In this document: in pieces, positions 8,442 to 16,896 of the stretch | How positions within the stretch are numbered: position 1 is the stretch's first letter | Layout: each line of letters opens with the position of its first letter | Origin: Azoarcus sp. DN11 | Lineage (GTDB): Bacteria > Pseudomonadota > Gammaproteobacteria > Burkholderiales > Rhodocyclaceae | Direction: 5' to 3' | DNA length: 64,000 nt | NCBI RefSeq assembly: GCF_003628555.1 | Contig: NZ_CP021731.1 | Span: forward strand, 2,356,001 to 2,420,000 | Position numbers and translations under genes: made by a program | Notes under the pieces: generated by a model | What the model was told of the DNA's origin: nothing | Seen by the model: the letters and a program-made list of their open reading frames with translations, nothing else | Database searches by the model: none

Positions 8442-9459
8442 GCTCGAAGCGTCGGGAAATCTTTTTCAGGCAAACGCGTAGCAAGGGATTGCGGACGTAG
8501 ACCGCATGCCGCGTGAAGGTGAACAGGGCTCCCAGGTAGGCCTTGATTTCGGGATCGGTCCACCCCGCTACGTAGTGGCTCAGACCGTGGGCGCGGGCGA
8601 ATTCGAGATTCTCCATCCAGCTCACGAAATAGAGATTGTGCTCACGTGAAGCGGGGTAGCTGAAGCCCACGTACTTGTCGATGAGCATGCCGCCGTGCGT
8701 GAAGCAGAGGTTGAAGCCGATCAGGGCGTCCTGGCTGTAATAGAGAAAGAGGTGGCCGGGAAGCGATCCATCCTGCAGGATGGCACGGAGGAATTCCCGG
8801 GTCAGCTTGTCGAAGCGGATTTTGCTCTGGGCGTACACTTCCTCGTAGAGGGCGTAGAGCGCATCGAGGAATCGAGGATCCTGAAAACGCTCGTCGCCGG
8901 TCGGCAGGATCTCCACCTGGAGCCGATCCCGAGCCCGCAGCTTGCGCCGGATATCCTTGCGCCGCCCCGACGACAGCCGGGACAGGTACTCGTCCTGGCT
9001 GGAAAAATCGATATTCACATAGGCGAGCGCTTGCCCTTCCAGCATGACGAACCCCGCATCCTCGCAGGCGGCGACGAAAGCGGCGGAATATTCCCGCTCC
9101 GCCTCCGGGAGCAGTGGGGAATGCTCGGGCAGGTCCTTGACGATCAAGAGCGCAGAACGTTCGGCCCAGGATTCGAGCATCGCTTTGGTGAGCGCCACCG
9201 GCGCGATGCCGCGCGGCATCGGCGCATATTCGCTGGAGGTGGTCCCGAAAAAGCAGGTGCGCCAGGTCAGGAGACGGCGCAGCCAGCGGCTGCCCGGCAG
9301 CGAATTGGCCAGGCGCAGGGTCTCGGCATCGGCAGTGGTGAACAGGTCGAACGGAGCGAAGAACCCGGGCGCTCCCTCGCGGGAAACAAAGGGGACGAAT
9401 CCCTCGGGAGGGTGCGCGAGAAAGTGCGCAACCAGTCCGGCCGGCTCCAATGCGTTCAT
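8389..9459 (-). CDS. FemAB/GNAT-fold acyl- or aminoacyltransferase-like protein
   Basis: 356 aa from MNALEPAGLV at 9459; an open frame extends to 9660 but has no homology-like character. The C-terminal half (SRLSSGRRKDIRRKLR, then FLYYSQDALIGFNLCF and HNLYFVSWMENLEFARAHGLSHYVAG) follows the pattern of FemAB-type GNAT proteins, known in databases as peptidogalycan-biosynthesis-like. Such enzymes transfer aminoacyl or acyl groups to an amine. It is the outer end of the unassigned cluster and overlaps the arginase-fold gene, suggesting coupled expression. Confidence 0.7.
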   Translation of the reverse strand: MNALEPAGLVAHFLAHPPEGFVPFVSREGAPGFFAPFDLFTTADAETLRLANSLPGSRWLRRLLTWRTCFFGTTSSEYAPMPRGIAPVALTKAMLESWAERSALLIVKDLPEHSPLLPEAEREYSAAFVAACEDAGFVMLEGQALAYVNIDFSSQDEYLSRLSSGRRKDIRRKLRARDRLQVEILPTGDERFQDPRFLDALYALYEEVYAQSKIRFDKLTREFLRAILQDGSLPGHLFLYYSQDALIGFNLCFTHGGMLIDKYVGFSYPASREHNLYFVSWMENLEFARAHGLSHYVAGWTDPEIKAYLGALFTFTRHAVYVRNPLLRVCLKKISRRFEHDRAWFDAHTHASPARS

Positions 9460-9796
9460 GTGCTGCGTCGGTGCGGAAATTTTTGCTGGAACCATGCGTG
9501 CAAAAGCGAATGTCGATACCCATGCCTGCCCATCGTCGGGACCCCGAAAATTCGCGGAAAATCCGGAAACGATGCGCGTGCTTGAAGTGTTCGACACGCC
9601 GGAAAGTTCTCGTGGTACGAGCACCGTTTCCTTCGTGGCGCCCGGTAAATGATCAACCATCCATTATCGCCCATTTCGCCGCGTTGCGGCAGATCCATCG
9701 GGCGCAGATCCATTGGGCGCTGGGTGCTGTCCGGTCGATACGCTAAACTGGCAGCCCCGATTCTGATGGCTCAGCCATAGCGGATCCCGCTTCCCC
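9460..9796. other. Divergent intergenic region with tandem 15-base repeat
   Basis: 337 bases between the FemAB-like gene (leftward) and mipA (rightward). Two direct copies of GCAGATCCATYGGGC lie head to tail at 9689-9703 and 9704-9718, differing at one base. A TAAACT at about 9742-9747 could serve as a -10 element for mipA. Nothing else was recognised. Confidence 0.45.
9689..9718 (+). repeat. Tandem direct repeat 2 x 15 bases upstream of mipA
   Basis: GCAGATCCATCGGGC followed at once by GCAGATCCATTGGGC. Direct repeats near promoters are typical binding sites for OmpR-family regulators, and such a regulator is encoded two genes downstream. Binding is inference. Confidence 0.5.
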
Positions 9797-10612
9797 ATGA
9801 AAATGTCTCGCCTCCTCGCGCTTTCGCCCGTCCTCCTTGCCTTGAGCGTCAGTACCGGTGCGGGGGCGGCCGAGCAGGAGCAGCCGCCCGGCGGGTCCGA
9901 CACGCAGGCAAAACCCCTGACCGTGGCCCTGGGGGCCGGCGCCGAGCGCCTGCCGAGCTGGCTGGGAGCGGCGGACAGCAAGACCCGGGGCGTGCCGTAC
10001 ATCAATATCAATTGGCAGGAGCGGGTCGAATTCTCCACGGTCGATGGCCTGGTCATCGATCTCGTGCACCAGGACCGCTGGCACGGCGGCCTGGTCGGGA
10101 CCATGTTGTGGGGGCGCAGCCGCAGCGACCTCGGCACGCTCGCCGACCGCGGCGTTCCCACGCTCAACAACACCCTGCAGGCCGGCACTTATCTCGAATA
10201 CGACGTCACCAAAGCGTTGAGCGTGGGTGTGCGCCTGCGCCACGATATCCAGGGCACCGGCGCGGCTTATGGCGACATCTATGCCAGTCTCGATCTGCCG
10301 GCGGTAGGCTACGTCGAGCACAGCCTGCGGGTTGCGGGCGAGGCGATGAACCGCACCGCCATGCGCCGCTTTTTCGGCGTCTCGTCCGAAGCCGCGGCGA
10401 GCCTGGGCACCCCGGGGTATCGGCCCGACGGTGGCCTCAGCCAGGTCTCGGTAACCTACGATGCCTTCATCCCCACCAGTCAGTCGACCGGTGTCGCCTT
10501 TGCCGCGAGTTATGGCAGATTGGCGCATAACGCCGCCGACAGCCCGCTGGTGCAGGATTTCGGCAGATCCAGCCAGCGCAGCCTGATGGCGGCTTTCGTG
10601 TACCACTTCTGA
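9797..10612 (+). CDS. MipA/OmpV family outer-membrane protein
   Basis: 271 aa with a Sec signal peptide (MKMSRLLALSPVLLALSVSTGAGA, cleavage near AGA-AEQ). The mature part alternates beta-strands and ends FVYHF, the C-terminal aromatic signature of outer-membrane barrels. MipA/OmpV proteins scaffold murein enzymes or act in envelope and osmotic stress, and their genes often sit beside a two-component system, as here. The response regulator starts 20 bases downstream, so the three genes are probably co-transcribed. Confidence 0.8.
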   Translation: MKMSRLLALSPVLLALSVSTGAGAAEQEQPPGGSDTQAKPLTVALGAGAERLPSWLGAADSKTRGVPYININWQERVEFSTVDGLVIDLVHQDRWHGGLVGTMLWGRSRSDLGTLADRGVPTLNNTLQAGTYLEYDVTKALSVGVRLRHDIQGTGAAYGDIYASLDLPAVGYVEHSLRVAGEAMNRTAMRRFFGVSSEAAASLGTPGYRPDGGLSQVSVTYDAFIPTSQSTGVAFAASYGRLAHNAADSPLVQDFGRSSQRSLMAAFVYHF

Positions 10613-10631
10613 GTTTCAGCAAGGGGCCGAA

Positions 10632-11306
10632 ATGCGTGTTCTCCTGGTGGAAGACGACCTCCTGGTGGCCGCGGGCATCCGCGAGGGGCTGGAAAAGGCC
10701 GGCTTCGCCGTCGATCACCTGGCTGCCGCCGAGCCTGCAGAATCGGCGCTCGGTTTCACCCATTACGATCTCGCCATCATCGACATCGGCCTGCCGCGCA
10801 TGGACGGTCACGAACTCATCCGCCGCCTGCGCCGGCGCGGCGTCCAGCTGCCGGTCCTGATTCTGACCGCCCGGGACGGCCTCGACGACCGGGTCGTCGG
10901 CCTCGACCTCGGTGCCGACGACTACATGGTGAAACCCTTCCTCCTGCCGGAGTTGCTCGCCCGGATGCGGGCGCTGATCCGCCGCAGCCGTTCGGCAGTC
11001 TCGTCGGAACTGAGTGCCGGCCAGGTCAGCCTCGACCTCGCCCGGCGCGTCGCGACCGCCAACGGGGCACCGCTCGAACTGACCGGGCGTGAATGGGAAA
11101 TCCTGCAGCAATTGATGCTCGCCAGCCCGAACGTCGTCGTCAAGCAGAAACTCGTGGAAAGTTTGAGCGAGTGGGACAAGGAACTGACCGCCAATGCCGT
11201 GGAAATCTACGTTTCCCGGCTGCGCGCCAAACTGCAGGGCTGTGGTGTCGAAATCCGCACCTTGCGCGGCATTGGGTACCGGCTAGATGAAACCGGGACG
11301 GCCTGA
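10632..11306 (+). CDS. OmpR-family response regulator
   Basis: 224 aa. Receiver domain 1-115 with acidic pocket VEDD, phospho-acceptor Asp51 in IIDIGLPRMDG and conserved Lys in MVKPFLLPEL. The C-terminal winged helix has the LTGREWEILQQL and AVEIYVSRLRAKL signatures. Most like the QseB/TctD/PmrA branch. Its 3' end overlaps the kinase gene by 20 bases. Its likely targets include the mipA promoter just upstream. Confidence 0.92.
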   Translation: MRVLLVEDDLLVAAGIREGLEKAGFAVDHLAAAEPAESALGFTHYDLAIIDIGLPRMDGHELIRRLRRRGVQLPVLILTARDGLDDRVVGLDLGADDYMVKPFLLPELLARMRALIRRSRSAVSSELSAGQVSLDLARRVATANGAPLELTGREWEILQQLMLASPNVVVKQKLVESLSEWDKELTANAVEIYVSRLRAKLQGCGVEIRTLRGIGYRLDETGTA

Positions 11307-12705
11307 ACGCCACCGGCGGACGCTGCGCCAGCGGCTGCTCCTGTTCCTGCTGCTGCCCATGGCAGGTCTGCTGGTGATCAGCCTGACGACGGATTATCAA
11401 TTCGCCTTCAATCCCGCGCAGGAAGCCTACGATCATGCCCTGATCGACGATGTTCTCGCCCTGGCGGCGCGGGTCCGCTCATCCGGGCCGACACTCGAGG
11501 TCGACCTGCCGGCGGCGGCCGACGCGGTTCTGCGCAGTGATACCACCGACGAGGGATTCCTCGCAGTGTATGGCCCGGACGGGCAACTGCTGGCGGGCGA
11601 TGCCGATCTCAAGCCGGATGCGCTCTCGGCCAGCCTGGTCCCGCTCTTTACCAATGCCAGGCTACGCGGCCACCGCATCCGCAAGGTCTCCTACCGTTTG
11701 GAAACGGAGCGGGGGGTGGTGACGGTGGTGGTGGCCGAGACGACCCGCAAGCGCGAGCGCGCCGGGTCGAAAATTCTCGCGGCGATGATTCTTCCCAATG
11801 TCCTGATGATTGTCGCCACGCTGGCTCTGGTTTATTTCGGCATCCGCACCGGCCTTGCGCCCCTGAATCACCTCAGCGAGGAAATCGGCCTGCGTTCGCC
11901 GCGCGACCTGAGCCCTCTGCCCAAGGGCGACGCCCCCGGCGAGGCGGTCCCCCTGCTCAATGCCATAGACGCCCTGATCAAGGATCTGCGGGCGGCGGCC
12001 ATTGCCCAGCAGGCTTTCCTCGCCAATGCTGCCCACCAGCTCAAGACCCCGATCGCCGGGCTGCAGATCCAGCTCGAACTGACGGCCGAAGAACTGCCGC
12101 GGGAATATCGCAACCGCATTTCCCACCTGCGCGATGCCACCCAGCGCCTGGGCCACCTCGCGCATCAGTTGCTGGCCCTGGCCCGCTCGGGCTCCGAAGC
12201 CGACGTGGTGCACGAACGCCGGCCTGTCGACCTGGCCGTGCTGTTGCAGTCCTGCGCATCGAACTGGTTCGACGCCGCGCTGGCGAAGGACATCGACCTC
12301 GGTTTCGAGCCGGAGGCGGCGGTGATCGAGGGCTCCGAATGGCTGCTTCGGGAACTGCTCAGTAATCTTATCGACAATGCCCTTGGCTACACCCCGCAGG
12401 GAGGCGTGGTCACCGTCCGCTGCGGCGTCGGCGACGAGCACCGGCCTTACATCGAGGTCGAGGATACCGGGCCGGGAATTCCGGAATCCGAGCGCGGGCG
12501 CATCTTCGACCGGTTCTATCGCGCCGAAGGGACCCCGGGCACCGGTACCGGGCTGGGGCTGGCCATCGTCAAGGAAGTGGCCGACCGGCATAACGCCGAT
12601 ATCGAACTGACCGACGCGACTTCCGAGGGGGGCACCCGCATCCGCGTCAGTTTCCCGCCGCTCCGGCCGCTCGCCGAAGTCCCGCTGCCACAGGCCGATG
12701 CGTAG
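11287..12705 (+). CDS. Sensor histidine kinase (TctE/QseC-like)
   Basis: 472 aa. TM1 is at about residues 15-35 (LLLFLLLPMAGLLVISL), then a periplasmic TctE-like sensor region of ~130 residues, TM2 at about 165-185 (ILAAMILPNVLMIVATLALV), and a HisKA domain with His250 in NAAHQLKTPI. The HATPase domain shows LSNLIDNALGYT, DTGPGIP and GTGLGLAIV. The cognate regulator overlaps it upstream. The ligand is not predictable. Confidence 0.9.
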   Translation: MKPGRPERHRRTLRQRLLLFLLLPMAGLLVISLTTDYQFAFNPAQEAYDHALIDDVLALAARVRSSGPTLEVDLPAAADAVLRSDTTDEGFLAVYGPDGQLLAGDADLKPDALSASLVPLFTNARLRGHRIRKVSYRLETERGVVTVVVAETTRKRERAGSKILAAMILPNVLMIVATLALVYFGIRTGLAPLNHLSEEIGLRSPRDLSPLPKGDAPGEAVPLLNAIDALIKDLRAAAIAQQAFLANAAHQLKTPIAGLQIQLELTAEELPREYRNRISHLRDATQRLGHLAHQLLALARSGSEADVVHERRPVDLAVLLQSCASNWFDAALAKDIDLGFEPEAAVIEGSEWLLRELLSNLIDNALGYTPQGGVVTVRCGVGDEHRPYIEVEDTGPGIPESERGRIFDRFYRAEGTPGTGTGLGLAIVKEVADRHNADIELTDATSEGGTRIRVSFPPLRPLAEVPLPQADA

Positions 12706-12925
12706 GCAGCCATCCGCCCCTTCCGTCCTGCGCGTGTTGACGGAAGAAGTGTTTGCCGGGGGGCGATCCCGGGCGACGTGACGGCTCACGATGGTGATTT
12801 CCAAAAAAGGTCCAGAAGAGGGGGAGTGGACGTCTTTCACGCACGGTCTATAACGTGGCAGTGCAAGTGGCCGGGCGTGAACAACCTCCAAGGTGGTCGA
12901 TACAGATCGGATTCAGGGGGAGTCG

Positions 12926-15900
12926 ATGACAAGTGAGCGTGTTGCCCCTGGGATATCGCTGCGTGCAGCCCTGCTGCGGCTGGTTCTGGCTTCGCTCATG
13001 CCGCTCGTGCTGGTGGGGGCGGGCTTCCTGTGGCTGCAGTGGAACACGTATCGCACCGTGGCCGTCGAGGGGCTGCGTGAGCGCGTGCAGACGCTGGCGC
13101 TGGCGGTGGAGCGCGAGCTCGGCATGAATCTGGCAATCCTCGATACGCTCGCCGCGCTGCCGGAGATCGATAGGCGCGACTGGACCGGGTTCCACGAGAT
13201 CGCCGCTGCCGCGATGTCGCCGCACGCGCTCGGCTGGGTCGTGCTGGTCGAGCCATCCGGGCAGATGGTGGTCAATACGCAGGCTCCCGTCGGCGCCCCT
13301 CTGCCCAATCTGCTGCAGATGTATGCGAAAAGGCAGGAGATCGAATGGGAGGGGCGGCACCTGCCTTCGTTCGACACGCGCATCCTGGAGCCGCTGCGCT
13401 CGGGACACGCCAGTGTCACGAGCCTGTTCTACGGTCCGGTGACCCGGCGGCCCGTGCTGAGTGCGAGCGTGCCGGTGCTGCGCAACGGCGAGCCACGCTA
13501 CTCGCTTAACATGGGTTTCACGCCCGACGCGCTGGCCGCGCTGGTGGGCAGCCAGGGCGGTTCGAGCTCCGCAAACGCTGCGGTGGTCGATGCCAACGGG
13601 CGGATCATCGCGCGCAGTGCGGATCAGGCTCAATACCTGGGCGCCCGGGCTGCGGCTCCTTTCGATCGGGTCGTTGCGCTGGGGCGCGAAGGCGTCGGTG
13701 AAACTACCGACCTCGAAGGCGTGCCCATCGTATACGCGTATCGGCGTGTGGCGTCGGCCGACTGGGTGATCGTGATCGCGATTCCCCGCCACGAACTCCT
13801 CGCGCCGGTCTTGCACATGTTCGTTCCGTGGCTGATCGCGGCGGTGCTGCTTCTCGGCGCAGCGGCCTACCTCGCGCACCGGCTGCAACGACGCATGGCG
13901 CTGCCGCTCACCGCACTGGCCGCCTCGGCAGGGGCGCTTCAGCGGGGTATCGCGCCCGACATCCCGGACACCCGCATCCGGGAGCTCGACACCCTGAGCC
14001 GTGCACTGCGCCTGGCGGCGCAGCGGGAGCGGGAGGTCCGCGAGGAACTCGAACTGCGGGTACAGCAACGCACCGCCAGCCTCGAGGAGGAGTCGCGACG
14101 GCTGGAACAGACCGCCGCCGCCTTGAGGGTGAATGAGGGGCAGATGGAGGCGTTGCTCGAAAATACGCCCGCCATCATCTTCATGAAGGATCTCGAAGGG
14201 CGTTACCTGCTCGTGAACCGGTATTTCGAGCGGGTCTTCAATCTGCGCGGCGAGGGTATCGTCGGCAAGACCTGCGCCGAGCTCTTTCCGCCGGACGTTG
14301 CCGAAAGGCTGCGCGAAGACGACCGCCACGTGCTCGAGGCCGGCGCACCGGTGGAAGTCGAGGAAGTCCTCCAGCAGGAAGGCGAGCCGCGCAGCTACCT
14401 GGCGATGAAGTTTCCCGTCCGGGACGCCGACGGACGCATATACGCCTTGTGCGGCATCGCCACCGACATCACCGAGCGCAGGCGGACCCGGCTCGAACTG
14501 ATGCGGACGCTCACCGTGCTGCAGGCGATCCTCGACAGCGCGAGCTACGCGATCATCTCCACCGACACGCAGGGTACGATCCTGACCGTCAACCACGCGG
14601 CCGAACGCATGCTGGGGTATTCGGCCGCGGAACTCGTGGGCCGGGCGACACCGCAGATCTTCCATGACGCGGAGGAAATGGCGCAACGCGCGGCGGCGCT
14701 CTCGCGCGAACTGGGCAAACCGGTGGCTGCAGGCTTCGAGGTCTTCACGGTGAGACCGCAGCGCGACCAGCTCGACGAGGACGAATGGACCTACGTGCGC
14801 AAGGACGGCGTGCGCGTTCCGGTACGGCTTTCCATCACTGCGCTGCGGGATGCGCAAGGTGAGATTACCGGCTACCTTGGCATCGCCTCGGACATTACCG
14901 AGCGCAAGCGGGCGCAGCAGGCAATGCTCGAGCACGAGCGCCGCTTTCGTGCCATCTTCGACCAGACGTTCCAGTTCACCGGGTTGCTCACCCCGGACGG
15001 CACCGTGCTCGAAGCCAATCAGACAGCGCTCGACTTTGTCGGCGCCGAGCGTATCGACGTGGTCGGTCGCCCTTTCTGGGAGACGCGGTGGTGGCGCATT
15101 TCGCAGGAAGTGCGGGATCGACTGCGGCTGGCCATCGCTGAGGCCGCGCAAGGCAAGTTCGTGCGCTACGAGATCGACGCCTTCGGTGCGAACAACACCA
15201 TCCGCACCCTGGATTTCTCGCTCAAGCCGGTGTACGACGAGCATGGTGAAGTCGTGCTGCTCATTCCGGAAGGGCGCGACATCACCGAGCGCAAGCGCGC
15301 GGAGGAAGAGGCGCATGCGGCGCGCGCCCGGTTCGCCGGCATCCTCGAGATCGCCGCCGATGCCATCGTCTCCATCGACGAGACGCAGCGCATCACCTTG
15401 TTCAACAAGGGGGCGGAGCAGATCTTCGGCTACCGCGCAGACGAAGTCCTGGGCCAGCCCCTCGACATCCTGCTTCCCGAGCGGCTGCGGGCAGTGCACC
15501 GGGAACACGTCGCCGCGTTCGGCCGGTCCGAAGACGTCACGCGGAAAATGAACGCGCGGGGGTCGGTCTCCGGGCGTCACAAGGACGGCACCGAGTTTCC
15601 GGCCGAGGCATCGATCTCCAAGCTCCGATTGACGGGCGAAACGGTCTTTACCGCGACCTTGCGCGACATCACCGAGCGCAAGCAGGCCGAGGCCGCCATC
15701 GAGCACCTCAACCGCGCCTTGGAGCGGCGCGCGGCCGAACTCGAAGAGGTTAACCGCGAGCTGGAGTCTTTCTCCTATTCGGTGTCTCACGACCTGCGCG
15801 CGCCGCTGCGCAGCATCGATGGCTTCAGCCAGGTGTTGCTGGAAGACTATTCGGATCGCCTGGACGAAGAGGGGCGCGACTCGCTGCGGCGCGTGCGCGC

Positions 15901-16459
15901 TGCCAGCCAGCGCATGGCGCAGCTGATCGACGACATCCTCACGCTGTCGCGCTTGTCGCGCGCGGAGATGCGGCGCGAGCGGGTCGATGTGTCGGCCATG
16001 GCGCGCGCGGTTGCCGACGAACTGCGCGAGGCCGATCCGCTGCGCGAGGTGGAATTCGTCATCGCGGACGGCGTCGCCGCGGCGGCCGATCCACGCCTGT
16101 TGCGTGTCGTGCTGGAGAACCTGTTGGGCAATGCGTGGAAGTACACCGCGCATCATCGGCGCGCGCGGATCGAGTTCGGCACCGAACGGCGCGACGACGG
16201 TGCCATCGCGTACTTCGTGCGCGACGACGGTGCCGGATTCGACATGGCGTACGCCGGCAAACTGTTCGGGGCATTCCAGCGATTGCACACGGCGGCCGAA
16301 TTTCCGGGCACCGGCGTGGGTCTCAGCAGTGTGCAACGCATTGTTCACCGTCATGGCGGCAAGGTGTGGGCGGAAGCTGCGGTGGAAGCGGGGGCAACGT
16401 TCCGCTTTACGCTCCCCGATGATGCCGCGATCGAGTGGCAAGGCCACGAGCATCCATAG
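12926..16459 (+). CDS. Multi-PAS hybrid-type membrane histidine kinase
   Basis: 1177 aa from the ATG at 12926, chosen because GGGGGAG precedes it; an upstream ATG at 12893 lacks a site. TM1 at about 10-33 and TM2 at about 300-320 flank a ~260-residue extracytoplasmic sensor region (dCache-like). Then come a charged coiled linker and four PAS/PAC units (about 400-520, 525-660, 665-790, 795-920), each closing with an (D)ITERK-type motif. HisKA has His955 in [10 protein letters not shown] and HATPase has [11 protein letters not shown]. The kinase core resembles the phytochrome-like family that signals through Rcp1-type receivers, and such a receiver gene follows after 12 bases. No DNA-binding output is present. 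Confidence 0.9.
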   Translation: MTSERVAPGISLRAALLRLVLASLMPLVLVGAGFLWLQWNTYRTVAVEGLRERVQTLALAVERELGMNLAILDTLAALPEIDRRDWTGFHEIAAAAMSPHALGWVVLVEPSGQMVVNTQAPVGAPLPNLLQMYAKRQEIEWEGRHLPSFDTRILEPLRSGHASVTSLFYGPVTRRPVLSASVPVLRNGEPRYSLNMGFTPDALAALVGSQGGSSSANAAVVDANGRIIARSADQAQYLGARAAAPFDRVVALGREGVGETTDLEGVPIVYAYRRVASADWVIVIAIPRHELLAPVLHMFVPWLIAAVLLLGAAAYLAHRLQRRMALPLTALAASAGALQRGIAPDIPDTRIRELDTLSRALRLAAQREREVREELELRVQQRTASLEEESRRLEQTAAALRVNEGQMEALLENTPAIIFMKDLEGRYLLVNRYFERVFNLRGEGIVGKTCAELFPPDVAERLREDDRHVLEAGAPVEVEEVLQQEGEPRSYLAMKFPVRDADGRIYALCGIATDITERRRTRLELMRTLTVLQAILDSASYAIISTDTQGTILTVNHAAERMLGYSAAELVGRATPQIFHDAEEMAQRAAALSRELGKPVAAGFEVFTVRPQRDQLDEDEWTYVRKDGVRVPVRLSITALRDAQGEITGYLGIASDITERKRAQQAMLEHERRFRAIFDQTFQFTGLLTPDGTVLEANQTALDFVGAERIDVVGRPFWETRWWRISQEVRDRLRLAIAEAAQGKFVRYEIDAFGANNTIRTLDFSLKPVYDEHGEVVLLIPEGRDITERKRAEEEAHAARARFAGILEIAADAIVSIDETQRITLFNKGAEQIFGYRADEVLGQPLDILLPERLRAVHREHVAAFGRSEDVTRKMNARGSVSGRHKDGTEFPAEASISKLRLTGETVFTATLRDITERKQAEAAIEHLNRALERRAAELEEVNRELESFSYSVSHDLRAPLRSIDGFSQVLLEDYSDRLDEEGRDSLRRVRAASQRMAQLIDDILTLSRLSRAEMRRERVDVSAMARAVADELREADPLREVEFVIADGVAAAADPRLLRVVLENLLGNAWKYTAHHRRARIEFGTERRDDGAIAYFVRDDGAGFDMAYAGKLFGAFQRLHTAAEFPGTGVGLSSVQRIVHRHGGKVWAEAAVEAGATFRFTLPDDAAIEWQGHEHP

Positions 16460-16471
16460 GGAGGCTATGCA

Positions 16472-16891
16472 ATGGAAAACCGAACCGTACTCCTCGTGGA
16501 GGACAACGCGGACGACGAGGCATTGACCCTGCGCGCGTTGCGCAAGCACAACATCACCAGCGTCGTGGTCAAGCGCGATGGTGCCGAGGCGTTGGGCTAC
16601 CTGTTCGACGGGCGCACACCGCTGCCCGCGGTCGTGCTGCTCGATCTGAAGCTGCCCAAGGTGGATGGGCTCGAAGTCTTGCGGCAGCTGCGCGCGGAAG
16701 CGCGCACGCGCATCCTGCCGGTGGTGATCCTGACCTCGTCCAGGGAAGAGGGCGACCTGCTCGAAGGCTACGGGTGTGGCGCAAACAGCTACATCCGCAA
16801 ACCGGTCGATTTCGTCGCATTCATGGAGGCCGTGCGCCAGCTGGGTGTGTACTGGCTCGATCTCAACGAACCGCCGCCCGTGCAAGGATAG
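16472..16891 (+). CDS. Rcp1-type stand-alone response regulator receiver
   Basis: 139 aa single receiver domain. Acidic pocket VEDNADDE, phospho-acceptor Asp58 in VVLLDLKLPKVDG, Thr in VILTSS and Lys in YIRKPVDF. The long beta4-alpha4 region and the VYWLDLNEPP end are typical of CheY-like receivers paired with phytochrome-class kinases. It sits between the kinase and the GGDEF-EAL gene with tight spacing, so it probably relays phosphate from the kinase. Confidence 0.9.
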   Translation: MENRTVLLVEDNADDEALTLRALRKHNITSVVVKRDGAEALGYLFDGRTPLPAVVLLDLKLPKVDGLEVLRQLRAEARTRILPVVILTSSREEGDLLEGYGCGANSYIRKPVDFVAFMEAVRQLGVYWLDLNEPPPVQG

Positions 16892-16896
16892 CCATC

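Noticed and set aside
12848..16885. A 1345-codon open frame on the minus strand opposite the multi-PAS kinase
   Set aside because: High GC content gives long antisense frames. Its translation is rich in His, Arg, Asp and low-complexity runs with no domain, whereas the plus strand has clear kinase motifs.
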